Source of the DNA: Brachionus manjavacas
Taxonomy: Eukaryota; Rotifera; Eurotatoria; Ploima; Brachionidae
DNA length: 64,000 nt
Assembly (NCBI GenBank): GCA_019054805.1
Contig: JAHQIY010000009.1
Location: 3,100,001-3,164,000, forward strand
Direction: 5' to 3'
In this document: piece by piece, positions 45,801 to 58,200 of the stretch
Layout: every line of letters begins with the position of its first letter
How positions within the stretch are numbered: position 1 is the stretch's first letter
Notes under the pieces: model-generated
What the model was told of the DNA's origin: nothing
Databases searched by the model: none
The model's input: only the letters and a program-made list of their open reading frames with translations
Translations under genes and position numbers: made by a program

Positions 45801-48589
45801 CTTTCTGAATTGATTTCACCTAATTTAAAGTATTCGTTTTCGGTTTAGAAAGAGTATCCAGTCAACTTTATTTTAAATGATCCTTAAAGAAATTTTAAAG
45901 AAATTTGTGGAGTTTTTTTAAAGGTTATCGTACATTTTTCTCTAGAATGTCTATGAATTAGTATGTTTATTTCTTAAAATAGGAGATATATAAATTTTTT
46001 TCATTTATCGGCACAAAAAAAAAATAAAAATAAAGAATCTGTAAAGAAACTAAAAAAAATCTCTCAAACTTTTTGACTGGTATAACAGATTTTAAATTTT
46101 AAAGAGAATATAGAGAAAAAACAAAGATTTTTTTGATTAATTTTTGATTTTTATTATCTCTAAAATATATTTTTTCTTCAAAATAGGCCAAATTTTAGAG
46201 ATTTTATAAAGAATCTTTAAAGATACTGCAAAAAATCTCTATAAAATGTTTGACTGGGTACTTTCGGTTGCCGTGATATTTTGTGCCACCTAGAAACATT
46301 CTTTACACTTCTCGGAATTGAAACTCATTTTCCATGTCTAAGACCGCTTAAGTAGTAGTAGTAGTAGTTGGATGACTGCGAGTTGCCGGGTGACTCCAGC
46401 AAGAGAACCTAAGTCCTATGAGCAGCCTGTTCTTTGGTCGTCAATCCTCTTCTTGAAAGAGTTGACACTTGGTGCATCAATGACTAAATCGGGTAGCTTG
46501 TTCCACATTCGTGCTACCCTGTTGCGGAAAGCGTTACGTCTTATTAAACAGTCCTTCACTAGCTCTGGTCTGATGTGGCCTCGATGCCCGCTTCTGGGCG
46601 GTCCAACTTGTAGAGAGGAGTAATTCATTTAAGTCGCACAAAAAAGGTCAAAGGTCGTCTAGTATGTTGTTTATGAAAATTATGAATGGTAGTGGTCCCA
46701 AGACAGAGTCTTGAGGAATTCCACTTAACACTTACTCCATTTTGAGGCCGAATCACAATTTTTTAGAGAGGTTATTCTAAAACAAATTACCGATGGGAGT
46801 TTTCTCATTAGTTTAGTTAACTAAAAATAAGTGACTTAATTTTTAGTTAACTTGTTTTTTTAGTCGGCTAATTTTTAATCATTTTTGATTTCTATTTCTA
46901 GACCTAGTAGTAGTAGTTAGTTAGACTGCAGCATGTATGCAGTACCGAAGTACTTAGCTCAAAAGTGAGCTTTGGCAGCTACCATTCAATTTTACATCCA
47001 AAAAACCCTTGAAACTATTTAAAATCTTCGACGTGACCGCTTTTTCAGACAATTTATTCCAATAAGGTACAATTCTATTTGGCAAAAACAAAGAAAGAGC
47101 CTTCAGTCTTTCGGTATAAGTTAGGTTCTTTAATCCAGCGACAAGCTTAGCTGCTCTTTCTTGAATCTTTTTCAATTCGAGTTATATCATGTTTTAAATG
47201 CGGTGACCAAACACTAATGGCGTATTCTAGGTGTGGACGAACCAGTGTCATGTAGAGCAGACAAAAAGCATTCTTACTATGATTCTTAAAACATCTTCTA
47301 ATTACCTCACGATGTTTGCCTTGTTGACTGCTGTGTTAACATTCATTGACCATTTTAAATCGCTTGGTAGCGTTGTATTTCTAGACTTATATCTCATCAA
47401 GTCTTTAAAATTAGGTCCACAATGGTGAAAATTTAAAAGGCCTTTTTTTACCAAAATTTTCGTAAATTTTCAATTTTTTACTTAAAAAATGAAAAATTGC
47501 AGTGACCAAACCAACACTTTACATTCATTTTTTTATTGATTTAAACCTTTTAGAATTCAAAATGAGGGTCTTGGAGGATTACGCCCTAATACAATTTTAA
47601 TCAATTGGCCAGATAATTGGAAAAAAGATTCGGTAAACAAAAAACACTCTAACAATTTTACTAACAGGATGAATATAAGTGTATTTATGCGTAATTTTTT
47701 TACAAATCACTTTTATAGTGTTTTTACTCAAAATTCTTATTCTAAAGAAATACTTCGCTTTTGTAATGTTAACCATTCGGCAGTGATTATAACCAAAGGT
47801 GTAGAAGAATGGCCTTCTGATTCAAAACATCAAATTCAACATGGAACCATTGACCTGTGGTGGATTATTCATGACGGCGGCTTGCTGCTATTGACTGCAT
47901 TATTGCTAAAACATCACAAGATTTGGCAAAAATGTAACCTAAGGGTATTTACAATTGCTACAGAAAACGAAGATAGCATCCAAATTAAAGATGATCTCAT
48001 TAAATACATGTATCATTTGAGAATTGATGCCGAAGTAGATGTGATAGAGATGAAGGATGCTGAAATTTCGGCTTATACGTTTGAAAAAACAGTGAAATTA
48101 CAGAAAAGAGAGGAAATGATCAAAAAATTGAAGTTAGATAATTCAGAAGCTGATTCGGAACCACAGTTTTTTTTAGAGATGATAAGAAGAAACAGTACGT
48201 CCAATAAAATCAAATCACTAAATTTAATTCATGATACCAAGAGTAAACATTAATCATTATTTATAAATTATAGTTAACTTTTTAAATAAAAAATAGGGCC
48301 TTCAATTTTTTATTCTGAAACTTTGCGGAAAATGCATTCAGCTATTGAATTGAACAAAAAAATATTAGAAAAATCCAAGGATGCAAGTTTAGTTCTGATG
48401 AATATACCAACGCCACCAAAAGATCAAGAAACTGGAGATTATAGTTGTAAATTTTCTGATTTTTTAAAAGTGCTTTAAAATTTAAAATTTCTACAAGATT
48501 TTACCTATATTAATACAGTTACTGAAGGTTTAAATAGAACACTGTTGATCAGAGGATCGGGTAGCGAAGTAATTACTATATTTTCATAG
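36859..48589 (+). CDS. K-Cl cotransporter (SLC12, KCC type)
   Basis: Exons: 36859-36945, 37005-37097, 40154-40303, 40354-40772, 40820-41145, 41201-41434, 43536-44103, 44154-44606, 47554-47632, 47668-47690, 47719-48242, 48297-48446, 48498-48589. They total 3,198 bases, 1,065 residues, with phases consistent. The protein has a short N-terminus (ELYEDYDQKP), TM1 with [16 protein letters not shown], the [31 protein letters not shown] core, a Cys-rich loop (exon 5), which is large in KCCs, GAPRLLQAI, and a cytosolic tail ending GSEVITIFS. KCCs export K+ with Cl- across the plasma membrane. The first WNK/SPAK-site region (AYTFEKT) is conserved; the second reads MHSAI where vertebrates have MHTAV, still phosphorylatable. 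It is convergent with the right fibrocystin-L, with stops 629 bases apart. The 23-base exon 10 is the least certain part. Confidence 0.93.
37230..38215 (-). mobile_element. 5'-truncated CR1/L2-like LINE in KCC intron 2
   Basis: Reading from 38215 downward gives [28 protein letters not shown] with the catalytic [53 protein letters not shown] and a final [13 protein letters not shown] block. That is the RT domain from motif 4 to the end in Jockey-superfamily (CR1/L2-like) order. One internal stop (near 37919) and one frameshift (near 37690) break it. It begins abruptly, as 5'-truncated insertions do, and lies antisense to KCC. Confidence 0.8.
38355..38760. mobile_element. Foldback element in KCC intron 2
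   Basis: About 115 bases at 38357-38475 (containing CTCAAAATGATCAAACCAAG and ATTGCAGAG) recur as a slightly diverged reverse complement at about 38637-38757, leaving a 160-base centre. The long terminal inverted repeats and lack of coding capacity identify a foldback or MITE-type element. No clear target duplication was found. Confidence 0.7.
39140..39570. mobile_element. hAT MITE in KCC intron 2
   Basis: The element starts CAGAGTTGTTTAAAAGTC and ends GACTTTTAAACAACTCTG with the preceding GGG also mirrored. It is flanked by the 8-mers GTCTAATT (39132-39139) and GTCTAACT (39571-39578), a target duplication with one mismatch. The interior is AAGTC-rich. It is non-coding, about 431 bases, and the best-preserved member of the family also seen at 820-966, 8757-8824 and 14275-14444. 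Confidence 0.8.
41482..41540 (+). other. Possible alternative terminal exon of KCC
   Basis: After exon 6 a 47-base stretch of intron-like sequence ends TTTTCTTGCAG (41471-41481), a strong 3' splice site. The downstream sequence continues the exon-6 phase as [19 protein letters not shown] and then stops (41538-41540). Use of this exon would truncate the transporter before its later membrane segments. It may be a decayed exon instead. Confidence 0.3.
41541..43535 (+). other. KCC intron 6, AT-rich
   Basis: Apart from the exon-5 relic (42280-42320) the intron holds no recognisable element. Near its 3' end (about 43285-43410) a TTATTTTTTCAATTTTTTA unit occurs twice. The 3' splice site is CTAAAG at 43535. 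Confidence 0.6.
42280..42320 (+). pseudogene. Relic of KCC exon-5 end in intron 6
   Basis: The sequence GGTATTCCAGGCATGTCTAG followed by TAGTTATCCTTTT repeats the end of exon 5 (41108-41142, protein [10 protein letters not shown]) nearly exactly. No splice donor-acceptor arrangement uses it. It looks like the surviving core of a tandemly duplicated exon. Confidence 0.65.
45190..46370 (-). mobile_element. LINE relic in KCC intron 8, split by a MITE
   Basis: On the minus strand a [11 protein letters not shown] block (about 46350-46290) is followed, beyond the inserted MITE (45857-46258), by [17 protein letters not shown] (about 45800), [15 protein letters not shown] (about 45600), [11 protein letters not shown] (about 45510) and a C-terminal [19 protein letters not shown] block ending at 45227. 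This is the RT C-terminal half of a CR1/L2-like LINE, with frameshifts. It is a different copy from the one in intron 2. Confidence 0.7.
45857..46258. mobile_element. TA-flanked mariner-like MITE
   Basis: The left end TCCAGTCAAC and right end GTTTGACTGGG are imperfect inverted repeats, each bordered by TA (45855-45856 and 46259-46260), as for Tc1/mariner elements. A further internal copy of the end (TTTTTGACTGGTA, near 46070) suggests a nested or tandem structure. It interrupts the LINE relic and has no coding sequence. Confidence 0.6.
46380..46760 (-). mobile_element. Second LINE relic in KCC intron 8
   Basis: The frame 46628-46416 reads [10 protein letters not shown] and [20 protein letters not shown], the C-terminal block typical of CR1/L2-like LINE polymerases. 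Next to it at 46740-46640 lies an RT motif reading [18 protein letters not shown]. The intermediate RT segment is missing, so an internal deletion has joined the two. Confidence 0.65.
46930..47440 (-). mobile_element. Third LINE relic in KCC intron 8
   Basis: On the minus strand the segment reads a diverged [15 protein letters not shown]-like block (about 47250-47210), [19 protein letters not shown] (about 47170-47110) and [18 protein letters not shown] (about 47090-47040), the RT-to-C-terminus part of a CR1/L2-like LINE with an internal deletion. The flank from 47250 to 47430 carries further degenerate RT sequence. Confidence 0.6.
47668..47690 (+). other. Candidate 23-base KCC microexon
   Basis: To keep frame between exon 9 (ending 47632) and the KNVNHSA...-type block after 47719, a 23-base exon (DEYKCIY plus two bases) bounded by introns of 35 and 28 bases is needed. 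The alternative, one intron 47633-47718, gives the family-typical residue count between the conserved W and H but shifts the frame by one. Hence this is either a microexon or a one-base lesion in the KCC gene. Confidence 0.4.
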
Positions 48590-49218
48590 AAGAACACAAT
48601 TTTGAATTATATCATGAACAATTTTTGGCTCATTTTTCTGGATTATTTAATATTTTTGATTGAAAAATTAAAAAAATTTTACTTAAACTTTTTCAATTTA
48701 AATAAATGTTTAATTTTAAGAATTACAAATTGATTTATTATTAGAAGAATTGAAAAAAGTAAATACCACTCACAAATCATTGTCTACCACAGAAGCTAAT
48801 AGTTCCTGATCATTCCATTGATTTAGACGCTATCTATGTCTAGAAAACGCAGAAAGAAGATTAACTTTATCTGCTTTAGCATGGTATGTGTGTTGAGAAA
48901 ATGGTTGCTTAATTTATATTTGTCATTCGGGAAAGCTTTTTCTTAGAGTAAAAAACAAGTTTTTTTAATTTTAAAAATCAACTTTAGTTGATGTTATCCA
49001 AATAGAGTTAAATTAGAAACTAGATATTAGGCATGTTTCGATAAACAGTCACCTTTTCAACTGAAAAAAGCGTGTTTGAATGAGAAAAAATTTTGTTTTA
49101 AAATTTGCAAAGAAAAGACTAGAAAATAAATTTAAAAATTTTATTAAGGCAAAAATACTAGACATTTTTCAAAGTTTTGAACTAAATAAATAAAATTCAA
49201 TTTTGAAAGCTTATTTTT
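48590..49218. other. Shared 3' region between convergent KCC and fibrocystin-L
   Basis: The 629 bases separate the KCC stop (48587-48589) from the fibrocystin-L stop (49219). AATAAA at 48701-48706 (+) and TTTATT at 49140-49145 (-) would end the two transcripts without overlap, leaving about 400 bases. The middle (about 48770-48910) is the least AT-rich part and is conserved in the left arm (34125-34265). Confidence 0.6.
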
Positions 49219-52200
49219 CTAAAAAAAGATAAAAAAAAATTTAAATGATGATAAAACTAGCAGAGCTAAAATATTTTGTTTGATTTTAATTGCGGCACTA
49301 GTTTCTTGAATTGTCTCAGTTACTTGAATATCTATTACAGTTTTTTCGATTTTAATGGGTCTATCATTTAAAATGGCTGATACAAGTGACAAACCGGGAA
49401 CAATTTGGATTCCTGCAGCAACATCTTGACCAAATTTAGTCATATTTTCGGCATTTCCCAAATAGTCAAAGTTAACCATTACGCTGCCACTGTAGACAGA
49501 AATGGGAGTTTTTAAAGTTAAGCCGTATTTTTCTAGATAACAGTTGTACATGACAGCCTTGATGTCTTCTACTTTATGCTTGTAATCATTGAAATCTCCT
49601 TCGAAAGTGAAGTAAGATGAGGGAATTGTGGTGTCGTCTAGGACAGTTTTAACTTTGCTCACAATGATTGATTTCGAAAGACAAGTGAAAGAGTAATCAT
49701 CATCGGATGTTTTCAGAGAAATAGTGAGCACATACATGCCAGTTTTGTTGATGCATAAATTTTCAAAAATGAACACACCATCAGCAAGATATGCCGATGT
49801 GTTCAAGGAGTCAACTTGAAGACTACCTTCTGCTTGGCATCTTTCTAGTTTGTGTATTCCGATAGCTGCTTGCCAAGTGTGATTTTTCCAATCTAAATTT
49901 TTGACTTTTTTGGATGAGAATTTGTCAATTACCGAAACACTTAGATCAAAAAATTCGTTTTCAACAACAACCATATTTGATTGATCTGAAATGCAAAAAA
50001 ATTCGGCTTTTGACGAACTTAAAGATTTAGTTGAAGCCAAAGATGGTGGTGTATAGTTTGAATCAGTGAGTCCTTGTGGAGTCTTGAATTTGTATCGAAT
50101 TTTGAAGCTAGATGTTATCTCTGAAATACTCATGTTTTCGAATCTAACATAACCATCGTCTCCAAGACTTGCTTCACTTTGAAATACAATCTGAGCGCTT
50201 GGACTATCACAATCGTAAATTTCTGCTTCAACAATCCAAGGAAATTCCTCGTTTGCCATATTCAATAATAAATCATCCTTTTAGGAATAAAAAAATCAAT
50301 TTTTTTGATTCTCAATTTATTTAAAAATAATAAATTAATTTTTCTAATCAGTAAAGTAATAATGATTTAGCACTCTTGAATAAATGTTTTTTTTTTCTTA
50401 CTATTACCCTTTGTTTTTAAACGTTTAGAAAATTTCCAAAAAAGTTACATCCCAAGTTTATTTTTAATCTAAAGTCATTTATTTTTATTTTTATTATTTT
50501 TCTGTTACTTTTTAAAATAAAATCAAGTCAATAATAATAATAATGAAAAAAAGTAATTAACATTTTTAATAGTTAATTATACTGCCAGAATGGAAACGTT
50601 AAGTTTTTCTTAATTAATTTTAAAATAATTTTTCGTGATTGTTATAACATTTTTTTTCTTTCCATTTAAATCAAATTGCAATTGTAATTTTGCATTTTTT
50701 TTTAAAAAAAGAAAAAGTTTCAATAATTACACTTTTTTTTCTTAAAATATTTGATCATTATTTAATAAAGTTTTGATTTATTTTTTTAATTATAACAAAA
50801 TACTTGGGCAGAAAAAATTACCGTTAAAAAATTTGAACTATGCAATGTTTCTTAATAAATTTTTTTTACTTTTTAAATTTTAAGAATGTTACTAAAATAA
50901 AAAAAATGAAATGAAAATTGTCTTAAACTTTGACAAAAATAAATGATAAATCTTAAAAATCTCACGTTTTCATCAACAACTTGCAGAATAGGTTGCACTT
51001 GACATGGTACCATTTCTTTGCATTCATCGGCTTCTTGCTGAACAACAATTCTGTTTATCTTTTTAATTTGAGCATCAGTTCCATTCGAATTTGGCTTTTG
51101 AACTAAAAGATCAGACAAAGTTACATTGAACAATTGCATAGCTTTGTCTTGCAATATTCCAGTGGTAAATCTATTGATTATCGAAGCAGTGAAATTGTTC
51201 AGTTCGCTCCTGATTAATTTGTCCTGATCTTGTAGAGAAATAGTCTCAATAGGATCCTCCATAATAGTCAAGGAAATAAAAGTTGTTTGAGTCGACCTGC
51301 GTTTTCTCAACTCTGCACTCTCTGCTACTATTTCAACTCTGCGTATTTTACTCGCAGGTATGCCCAATAAATCTGCAAAGTTTTGAACCAGTATCTCTTT
51401 GTTGAAAAATGCTGATTCTGTAATTGCAGGCACTCCAAATTTGACAAAAATTGTTGGTGTCACTTTCAAATCAATGTAATCACCACCTCCCAAAGTAAAA
51501 TACACTTTTGAATCTTGTCTTACGGCCAAATTAGTGCCAGATTGATTGCTGTAATGAGGCATATATTTTTCCAGGTTTCCGGTCGTATCATTTAGTTGCA
51601 TTTTACCATCTACATAGTGAGCATTGGTAGGCTGGACAAATCGATCGTTTTTGTACAGATCAATTCTGTTTGATGTAAAGTAATGCATTGACAATCGAAC
51701 TTTGTAGTTTTCATCTGCATTTAAGATTCTGAATCTTAATTGAGTTGGAGGTAAACTTGTCAAATAAACATCTATGTTTATGTTTGAAGCTATAATTGCC
51801 ATAAATGTAGATAAACGTTCAAGGCAAGTGTATCCAAAACAGCAACCATGATCTTTTTAATTAGAATCAATTAAAGACAAATGACTGGAGATATTTTAAC
51901 TAAGGAAACAGCTTTTACATCTGAAATTATTTTTCATTTTCTATTAAATTTTTTAAAATAAAATAAAAAATTTTCTTTTTATTTTTGGACACTTTCATTA
52001 GGTTATTATTTATTATCAGATTTAAAAAAGAAAAAAATGGCAAAAACCTTCTAAAAATCAAAAAAATAGAAAGAGGGAAAAAAAATTATAATCATGAATG
52101 GAATGAACTGGTTCAACGTTTAAATAAAATTAATCAAGAAGAATCAGGATTTTTTCAGGATTTTAAAAATGCAATCCAATTAAGAATGGTTAAGGTTGTG

Positions 52201-55200
52201 ATGGAAGAATTGGCTAAAAGCGGTGAAAATAATTTTAGAGATCGAGAGGTAAAAAATACAATGACATTTCAATTAATTGATGTGGCTTTAGATGTTATTT
52301 TTATTTGCATAAGTTGATACGAAAAAATGCGGAAATACTTTTATTGTCTATTTAAGCAAATATAATCAACAATCAAAGAAAATAAGCCCAATATAAATTT
52401 AATGACAAAGAGAATCATTATTAAAAAGAAAAATATTTTTGAAGAATGTCGCATTTGAAAAAATCGAAATTTCCTAGGAAGATTTTAATTTCAAATTTTG
52501 AATACGATGAATGAAAAAGCCTTCTCCTCTTCTTTCTCTTAGTTGGAAATTTTTTTTAAAAACAAAAAATTGATTATATTGTTTTTTAAAAAATATATAA
52601 AAAATAGATCTTAGTTTTGTAAAGCCTAAAAAATGTTGCCATTTAATAAATTTTCACATACCTTGTGGTCCATTTATTAAATCCAAATATGTATTATTGA
52701 CATGAATTGCCACTGGTGACAATCTTCTTCTTATTGTTTCCGGGTCCATACTTTCAATAATCAAAACTCTATGCTCAATTCCATGGCATTTGTACGCTTG
52801 CCAATCATCAATATATTGGCACAAATTTTCGTCTCTAACAATTCCAGGATACTTGTAGGTTTGATTTGGTGGAATCATTGATCCATTTGGTGCAGCAAGC
52901 ATTTCTTTTGGAATTCTAAAATCACCAAGACCTCTCTTCTGGCTGCCCCACTCAAATTCCGATTGAGGTATGACTGTGCCTCGTTCACCCAAAAAAGATC
53001 CATCTAAATCATTCAGAAGAGCTTTTTTCATCGCATCACAGTCCATATCTATACAGTCCCAGATATTTATTTTATCTAAATTTGGTCTATGTATCCAAAT
53101 TTTGGATGAATTTTCAACACCATATAGGTGAATATTTTTCATCATAACTGGATGCTGACCGTCATCATTATATTTGTTTGTTGATATTGCATAATTTCTG
53201 GTGTCACATTTAGCGTCAAAATTAGTGAATGTTAAGTTTTCAAAATTAGTTGTACCGTCAATTGATTGAAAAGTCTTAATGCCAGCCCAAGGTTTGTAAG
53301 GTGCCATATTTGTGCCGCCAATAAAGTTTGACCATACTAGACCTATTCTGCCAAGTTCGCTTGAATCTGCACCAAAAGTTTGAATTCGAACTGCTGAATT
53401 ATAATTTAAATCAAATGTTCGTTCATCTGTTTCGCAATTAAAATCCTTTGACTGACCAACAATCAATGAATTTTTATTAGTGTAAAATTTATTTGTCAAC
53501 TGGTGTAAAATTGGCGGTGGTTTGATCACAAAAGTAAATGCTCCAACGAAATTGTCTATTAATTTATTTGTGTCCAGGACCACACTTTGCGGGCCTTGGT
53601 AATAAATACCCCAATGCATAGCCTTATAAATGGTAAAGCCAGCTATTTTCACACAAGTTAAATTTTCGTGGTAAAAGTCCGGAAGCAGAACTACACCAGC
53701 CAAACAAGAATAAATTGTGTTTCCTTTGATAGAATTATTCATTCCCACTCCAACAGTTTCATTCAAGTGATCACATGCTTCAGCTTTGTAGAACAGTCCA
53801 AGTCGTTCGACACCACTGATGAAGTTGTCTTCTAGCACCACAGACTTGGCCAAATGAGCGTCTATGGCGCCCCAATATTCCGAATTGAATTCAGCTTCCC
53901 AAAACAATATCGAAGATGACCAAAGCACATAGACAAGCATGTTTCTTCTCACATTGTTCGAGTGTCCTTCCAAGTAGATGCCAAAGTCGAGTGTTCGATG
54001 AACTACATTGTCTTCTATTGGTATGCTGTTTGACTCTAGAATGCCGACGGCAGCCGCAAAGCCATGATGAAAAGCACAATTTCGCACATATGATGGACGA
54101 GAGTAGTTGTAGTCGCCCAAGTTCGAGAACAAAATGCCATATTTGTAGTCGTCGCTATCGCCTCGACTAAATTGACCAAAAAGATCAAATTCCACATCTG
54201 ATAGCCTCGCATATCCCTTGTAGAAAACTGGGTTGCCTTCCGGGTCCAGAGTCGAATAGTCCGAAACAATGGTTCTTGATCCGTACAGCTGAGCAAATTG
54301 ATCTGCATATTGTTCGCCAATTATTCGTATGTTTCTTGACAAAAGACCAACTGGTGCACCAATTGTGTATGACTCACCATTTGGATATGTTTCGCCATAG
54401 GCCATGTGATCGAACTCTAGAGTTGAATTCAGAGTGAGTGTTTTGTTGTCAGCTGATTTGGCAACTATTTTAAATATTTCTGTCTGGTTTGGATGATACG
54501 AAGTGGATCCGATGACAATGGTTTCGCCTGGCAGCCAGTCGACTGGCAGTGTCAATTTGATTGTGCTGGTGTTTTTGAATGAAGAATGTGATAGTGTTGT
54601 CCAAGAGGGTTGTCTTGGTCGACCATGCAAATCAAGACCACCAAAGACTCCTATTCCTTTGCCACCAATGTTGCTCAGTCCATCGGGCAGATAGAAATTG
54701 AGCGAATCTTTTGTTCCGCGCAAAATTATGTCAACACTATTCAAAATAGGATCATTTTGCCATCCAATAATCAATTGGCCTCCATTGACAAAAATCAATT
54801 CAGCACTTAGAGTGTGATTTAGGCCATTGTCAAATTCCAAGACACCATCAATCTGTAAATATTTCAATTTGGGTATGGCACAATCAACAACCACATATTT
54901 TCCGTCTGGAATTTTTACACTTTGGCCATCTTGAGGCAATTGATAGGATAGGCGAGTGCTGCGTGTTTCCACATGTCCACCCCAGCCTGGCTCAGCAAAT
55001 GCCCACGTTTCGACATCTGACCAAAATAAGGCATTGGGAGGACGTTGTGTCACAGGTAGTCTGTACCCTGGCTGAATTGGCAACTCACAGCCAACATATC
55101 GGCAGACATGAGCATCAAACAGAACTTCATAATCAACAAATGGACTGATGTTGTTCTTGTTGTTTAAAATGTAACTCAGCAGTTGGGTTGAATTGTCCCA

Positions 55201-58200
55201 GTACCATCTGCCTGTGTCCATAGTGGTACTAAGTGGAACAAAAGATTCAATTTGCAATTGGCTTCCGAAAAATACTCTATCTGGCTTTTTCCACATTCGA
55301 TGCATGATTATAATCCAGTTGCCTGGCTCAATATTATAGAAACCAGCAGAATATGTAATGTTGGTTGGATACAAGGCTTGATCGAATTCAATTAGATAGT
55401 GCTGGTTTGCTTCTAAAGCACTCATAAATCCAAGAATGTGAGTTAATCTTTTTGCATACTTAATTGTAGATGCCATTTGTCCGTCATTATTTGTGATATT
55501 TGCTCTAATCACTAAATCAGGATTAAGATCATTGAATGCAAATCTAATCCAGCCTTTTGTATCCTTGCAAATAGAACCATTTATAAAACGCATGTCTGGT
55601 CTACAATTGGGATCATTGATGGTAAAATTGTTGTTATAAACCACAACACTATTCGTCTCATCTGTCAAACTACCATCTAAGTCATCATAGATCAAGTCCC
55701 AGTCCCATCTCTGAATTGCTCTAATTTGCACATTTACAAATTTCAATTGTTCCAGTTTGGTCACCCAACCACCACAAAATATCCTTAAAAAAACATTTTT
55801 TTCTTTCAGATTTGAATATTTAAAAAAAAATGAAAATCTTAAATTATTATTCCAAATAAAAAATTTCAAATACTTTTTTCAAAAAGTTCTGGTCAAAAAT
55901 TGAGCTTTATCTAAATAAATATGATCATTGTCATTTTCCATTTTTTTTAGTTTAATTACTTAAGGAAAATTAAGTTAATAAAAGATAAAAGTAATAATGG
56001 TAAAATATTAAAAGCCCAAGAAGTTGGAAATTTCTATTTTTTCAACAAAAAAAAAATATGCTGTTTTCATTTTTTTTGGAATTACTTTTTCAAAAAATCA
56101 TAAAATAAATACGGAATTTTTATTTAAATATTTTTGAATTAGAAACCTTTCATGCAATGACTTTTTATCAGACGGAATATTAATCAAAGTAATATTTTTG
56201 ATTAATTTACCTCTATCCCAATTGGAATCATAACTTTTTATTTTCTCATATCAAAATGAAATATTTATTAGAAAAAAAAATTTTATTTTAAATAAAAATT
56301 TGTTAAAAAAAAGGAAATTGAAAATACCATTTACGAAAATATATAGTCGATAAATTTTGTCACAAGTCTTTGATGAATTAGAGATCTACAGGCTTTTTTT
56401 AATTTATTTAATTTATTGAACTTGACCAAATAAAATAATAACTTAACAGGAATAAAAGAGTTTGTTTTTTTAACATTTATAAAAATAAAACATGTACTAG
56501 ACATTCTTTTTAAAATTGCTTATGTTTTAACCAAAATTTTTAATATTTTATTTAAATAATATCAACTAAAATGATATTAAATAATTATAATAATAATACT
56601 ATTAATTAGATATAGCAAGCAGACTTGGGGAGACGACCTACTAAGGAAGCCCTTTATAGTAACTGCTTTACGGTGATCATAGAAAGTAAGTTGATTGTTC
56701 AAAAAATGAAATCAAGAATAGCTTACCTAGATGAGCTAACAATTAATAAATTTAAATTCTTAAGCCTTAAACCAATTTGGTTTTTAAGTCAAAAAAGTTT
56801 AATCATAGTCTTGACTTGATACTGTTTTAGAAAATACTACTTAAAATGACTTGATAAATAAATTCAAGTATTTTTTAAAACCGATAAAAAGACTTAAATT
56901 TTTAAATTTTCTTTGCTTTAAATTATTTTTATTATCTATTTTTTAAATTGGCTTTAAATAATTGTAATCGTAATTTTTTCAATTTGAATTTCGAATTGTA
57001 CTTTATGAATTTTGAAAAACTATGCAAAAGCTTCTATTAGGCGAATCATTATAATAAACAATTTTCAAGAATTTTTAAAAATTTTAAATTTTTTAAATAC
57101 TTACACACAAGTTCCAATTATTTCTGGACCTCGCATACTATGAGTCCAATCAGATGGAAAATTAATAAAAGTAACATTTTTAATCAATTGACCTCTATCC
57201 CAAGCTAAAACTAATCCACTTTGAGTATATGATTTTTCCGTACTGTTGGAATTACCAATAATTATGGAATCGATAATTGCAGGGCCCGTGTTTTCGTTAT
57301 AGAAAGTTGCTACCAGAGGTTGAATACTTTTGGAAAAACGATAATGATAGACATTGTTTTTAGTCTCAATTCCAACATGGTATTGATCATAAATTAAAAA
57401 ATTTCTGAACTGTAAGCTATTTGAAAAAACCCATTCACTTCCTTTTTCATTTGAATATGATATTAAATTTTCAAATTTGGCAACTGAAGGCCTTGAGTCC
57501 CAGCATGAGCCAGAAACCGATGGCGTGTATCCAGGGAAAATCCAGAGACCAATTCGACCAGAGCTATGAATTGTGTTGTTAAAAAAGCGTCCGAGTGGAA
57601 TTTTTTTGGGACAATAATTTTGGTCAAATGAAGGTCCATCAGGCCGGTCCAAAAGTCTGTACCAGAAACCAAAGTGAGTGCCTCCAGCAACTGAATTGTG
57701 AATAACTGTGTTGTTCGGGTTCGTAACCCAATATGCTGCTGGTGTCGAGTCTTCGTTTAGCAAGCTAGAGCTTGTTTTGACAAAAATTGCCAAATTGTAG
57801 CTAAATTCATTTCCTATTTCTACACTATCTTCCAAAAAGTAAGCGCCACCCATTATGTCGTAGATGAAGTTACGCGAAACTTTCACATAATGTGTGCCAT
57901 GCACATTCACTGCTCTGTTGAAAGATTTTCTTATCGAACACTCTCTCACATAGGAGCTTGGCATGTCACCATTCAAATGAAAGTGAATTGGATACCTTCC
58001 AAGTCTGAACGATTGACCAACATGAAACAATTCTACATTTTGGATTCTGGCAATCACATGCTCCTTGTTTCGTGGCGCATCCATGTCCGCATGAATCATT
58101 ATTTGTGCACCAAATTCATTTGATCCTATTTCGTCACCGTATCTTCCCAAGTAGCAAGTTTGTGTTGCGAATTCAGAAGGGTCAAAGCCTTCGGGACAAG

